In this document: positions 3,918 through 5,382 of the stretch, one piece after another
Numbering within the stretch: position 1 is the first letter of the stretch
Layout: each line of letters begins with the position of its first letter
Source: Candidatus Bathyarchaeota archaeon B26-1
GTDB taxonomy: Archaea > Thermoproteota > Bathyarchaeia > Bathyarchaeales > B26-1
Reading direction: 5' to 3'
DNA length: 5,382 bases
Assembly: GCA_001593925.1 (NCBI GenBank)
Contig: LUCD01000116.1
Coordinates: 1-5,382, forward strand
Made by a program: the position numbers and the translations under genes
Notes under the pieces: generated by a model
Told to the model about the DNA's origin: nothing
What the model saw: only the letters and a program-made list of their open reading frames with translations
The model's database searches: none

Positions 3918-5210
3918 TTATAGGTAACAGGCCGGAGTGAACATGATGGTTGCATCTTCAATCTTTTCTTTACCCCAGAAATCCTTTGTAACTACTAGTG
4001 CCCTTTTCGGTTTGTACGTCTTGATGAAACTCCTCAAGCTCTTTGAAATCTTTGGCTTCTTGAATGTTTGATACTTCACCTCTATTGGGATTACTTCTTC
4101 GTTCAACTTGAGAATAAAGTCAACCTCTGCCTTTGCTATGGTTCTCCAGTAGTTTATTGTTCTGTCTGGAAAGCTGTTTCTCAAGCTTAGGAAGACGAAG
4201 TTCTCGATTATAGCTCCAGCATCTGTTCTCTTTTCTAATGGACTGAAGTTTCCGATGATATGGTTTCTGAGGCCTAAGTCGAAGAAGTATACTTTAGGAT
4301 TCTTCTTCAACTCTGTGATGGGGTTCCGGTAAAACGGTCTTACCGTCTTGATGATGTAGGTTTCAGATAGAATGGAGATTATTCGCTTCACTTCTTTGTA
4401 ATAGCTTTGGCATGTGGAGCAGAGTTCTGTGTAGTTCAATAATCTTCCGATCAAGGTTGCTAGAGCCCTCACAACGCATCTATATTTGAAGGCGTCCGTA
4501 ACCTTCAGGAATTCTATAACATCCTTCGATATGTAAGTATCATAGATATTCTTTAGGATAAATCTTTTAGTTTTGTTGTCTCTCGCCTTAATCACGGCTG
4601 GATAACCGCCAAATGTTAAGTACTCATTAAGTAGAGGGACGAATTCCTTCAGGAAAATATCTTTCTCAACGAAAAACTCTCCACCGGTCAGAAACTTCCT
4701 AATACGGTTGTTCCTCTCCTCATAAATCCTAGCAAGCCTCCGGTCTCTCGCAACCAAAAACTCGTGAAAACTGAATGGAAAGAGCTCAAAGAAGAAGACT
4801 CTTCCAACCAAGAACTTTGCCATAGCGCCGCTAAGCTCAAGAGACGAGCTTCCCGTAACGATGAACTTTGCATTCTCCAGAGTATCATAAAGTAACTTCA
4901 ACTTTTTTCCAGGCTCTTTCACATAGTGGTACTCATCCATCAGAAAATAGTATCGGCCCTCCTTCAGCATGAAACTCTTAACATACTCTTTTGGATTCGC
5001 TTCAAACGCTTCAAGAACATCCGGGTCCTCAAAGTTCATGAAAACAACGTTCTCTCCCTCCAATCTCTTCTGTATGATCTTCAAGATAGTCGTCTTTCCA
5101 GACTGTCTGGGGCCTTTAATGGCGTATGCCTCTCTTCTATCCAGCCACCTCATCAGATCGGGCAGGATATCTCTTGGGAATATTTTATTCTCACATGGCA
5201 TATTTAACAT
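3918..5210 (-). CDS. AAA-family ATPase with DUF4143 C-terminal nuclease-like domain
   Basis: The 430-residue product is a full-length member of the archaeal/bacterial AAA_14-DUF4143 family. The ATPase part shows Walker A 'GPRQSGKTT' (residues 33-41), Walker B 'YYFLMDEYHY' (87-96, acidic D92-E93), a sensor-like 'FIVTGSSS' (116-123), and 'VGRVFFFELFPFSFHEFL' (135-152) with the family's GR...L-P-F/L-SF-x-EFL pattern. The C-terminal part has 'YLTFGGYPAVI' (197-207), 'VYFFDLGLRN' (307-316), 'EVDFIL' (362-367) and 'IEVKYQ' (376-381), the remnants of a PD-(D/E)xK-type fold. Cellular function is unknown; such genes are common, variable and often strain-specific. The start at 5210 has no ribosome site. 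A TATA box at 5227-5234 would place transcription start near 5201-5205, so the in-frame ATG at 5201 (product starting MPCENK) may be the true leaderless start. The gene is visibly AT-richer than the 1-1724 region, which may mean recent acquisition. Confidence 0.93.
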   Translation of the reverse strand: MLNMPCENKIFPRDILPDLMRWLDRREAYAIKGPRQSGKTTILKIIQKRLEGENVVFMNFEDPDVLEAFEANPKEYVKSFMLKEGRYYFLMDEYHYVKEPGKKLKLLYDTLENAKFIVTGSSSLELSGAMAKFLVGRVFFFELFPFSFHEFLVARDRRLARIYEERNNRIRKFLTGGEFFVEKDIFLKEFVPLLNEYLTFGGYPAVIKARDNKTKRFILKNIYDTYISKDVIEFLKVTDAFKYRCVVRALATLIGRLLNYTELCSTCQSYYKEVKRIISILSETYIIKTVRPFYRNPITELKKNPKVYFFDLGLRNHIIGNFSPLEKRTDAGAIIENFVFLSLRNSFPDRTINYWRTIAKAEVDFILKLNEEVIPIEVKYQTFKKPKISKSLRSFIKTYKPKRALVVTKDFWGKEKIEDATIMFTPACYL

Positions 5211-5226
5211 TAGTAATTATGAATGC

Positions 5227-5234
5227 ATTTAAAT
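5227..5234 (-). promoter_or_regulatory. TATA box of the ATPase gene
   Basis: ATTTAAAT within the very AT-rich spacer at 5211-5260. Its centre is 29 bases from the ATG at 5201 and 20 from the ATG at 5210, so the first distance fits a leaderless transcript better. The same spacer holds 'aatattaaaatt' at 5241-5252 that could serve a rightward gene. Confidence 0.5.
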
Positions 5235-5289
5235 TTTACTAATATTAAAATTAACTCATTTTCACTTTTACTTAGACAGTTCCATCAGA

Positions 5290-5382
5290 ATGGCGAGTCG
5301 AAAGGATCATGAAAGACCTCGAACTAATAAAGAGGATAAAGGAACAACCGTGATTATACCTGAATGGCTCAAGCAGAAGGGG
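5290..5382 (+). CDS. Possible 5' end of a plus-strand gene (3' partial)
   Basis: From ATG 5290 the frame is open for 31 codons to the window edge, giving 'MASRKDHERPRTNKEDKGTT', then 'VIIPEWLKQKG'. The highly charged start followed by a strand-like VIIPEWL is compatible with a real protein, but no family can be named. There is no ribosome site; a TATA-like 'aatattaaaatt' lies about 40-50 bases upstream. A competing frame over 5276-5353 reads 'VPSEWRVERIMKDLELIKRI' and then ends in TGA, and looks at least as protein-like, so a frame error here is also possible. Confidence 0.3.
   Translation, partial: MASRKDHERPRTNKEDKGTTVIIPEWLKQKG

Noticed and set aside
4926..5232. Two plus-strand frames opposite the ATPase start
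   Set aside because: Antisense of the Walker A/B region of a clearly real gene.

Overview
The window looks archaeal. It has TATA-box-like promoters about 25 bases ahead of likely starts, T-tract terminators, a tRNA-Arg(GCG), sequon-rich secreted proteins with membrane anchors, and protein families common in archaeal genomes and metagenome bins (PGF-pre-PGF-like surface protein, DUF4382, ASCH, ribbon-helix-helix, C_GCAxxG_C_C, DUF4143 ATPase). A Thermoproteota or Bathyarchaeia-like source is a reasonable guess, but the sequence does not fix the lineage.

Layout. Bases 1-1724 hold two plus-strand genes for extracytoplasmic proteins. The first is the 3' part of a large surface glycoprotein with an Ig-like domain; its C-terminal membrane anchor is now out of frame. 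The second is a DUF4382 protein behind an N-terminal membrane anchor, with its own TATA box but no ordinary start codon in front of the anchor. Bases 1725-2019 are non-coding. A tRNA-Arg(GCG) follows at 2020-2098. Converging on it from the minus strand is a small ribbon-helix-helix (RHH) gene whose last 22 codons are antisense to the tRNA. Directly upstream of RHH, with its stop codon touching the RHH ribosome-binding site, is a decayed ASCH-domain gene: its 5' end is lost and a TAG stands where the family usually has Trp.

Bases 2546-2993 contain no convincing gene, only hairpins and a candidate short RNA. A tight minus-strand operon follows (3679 down to 2994): a 75-residue tautomerase-superfamily protein, then a C_GCAxxG_C_C putative redox protein overlapping it by 13 bases. 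Its promoter TATA box lies in a perfect 14-base palindrome. A minus-strand DUF4143-type AAA ATPase (5210 to 3918) comes next; it is AT-richer than the left-hand genes and probably read from a leaderless transcript. A possible plus-strand gene starts near the right edge.

How the genes work together. The first two genes probably act at the cell surface. The tautomerase and the Cys-rich protein are probably co-transcribed and translationally coupled. The ASCH-RHH remnant and the ATPase look like accessory or mobile-type cargo around a tRNA gene, but no integrase or second attachment site is visible. Three separate reading-frame lesions between about 980 and 2460 suggest either sequencing errors in this assembly or real gene decay; reads would settle which. 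I see no complete new multi-gene defence or mobile system. The most unusual items are the tautomerase/C_GCAxxG pair and the ASCH-RHH-tRNA junction.
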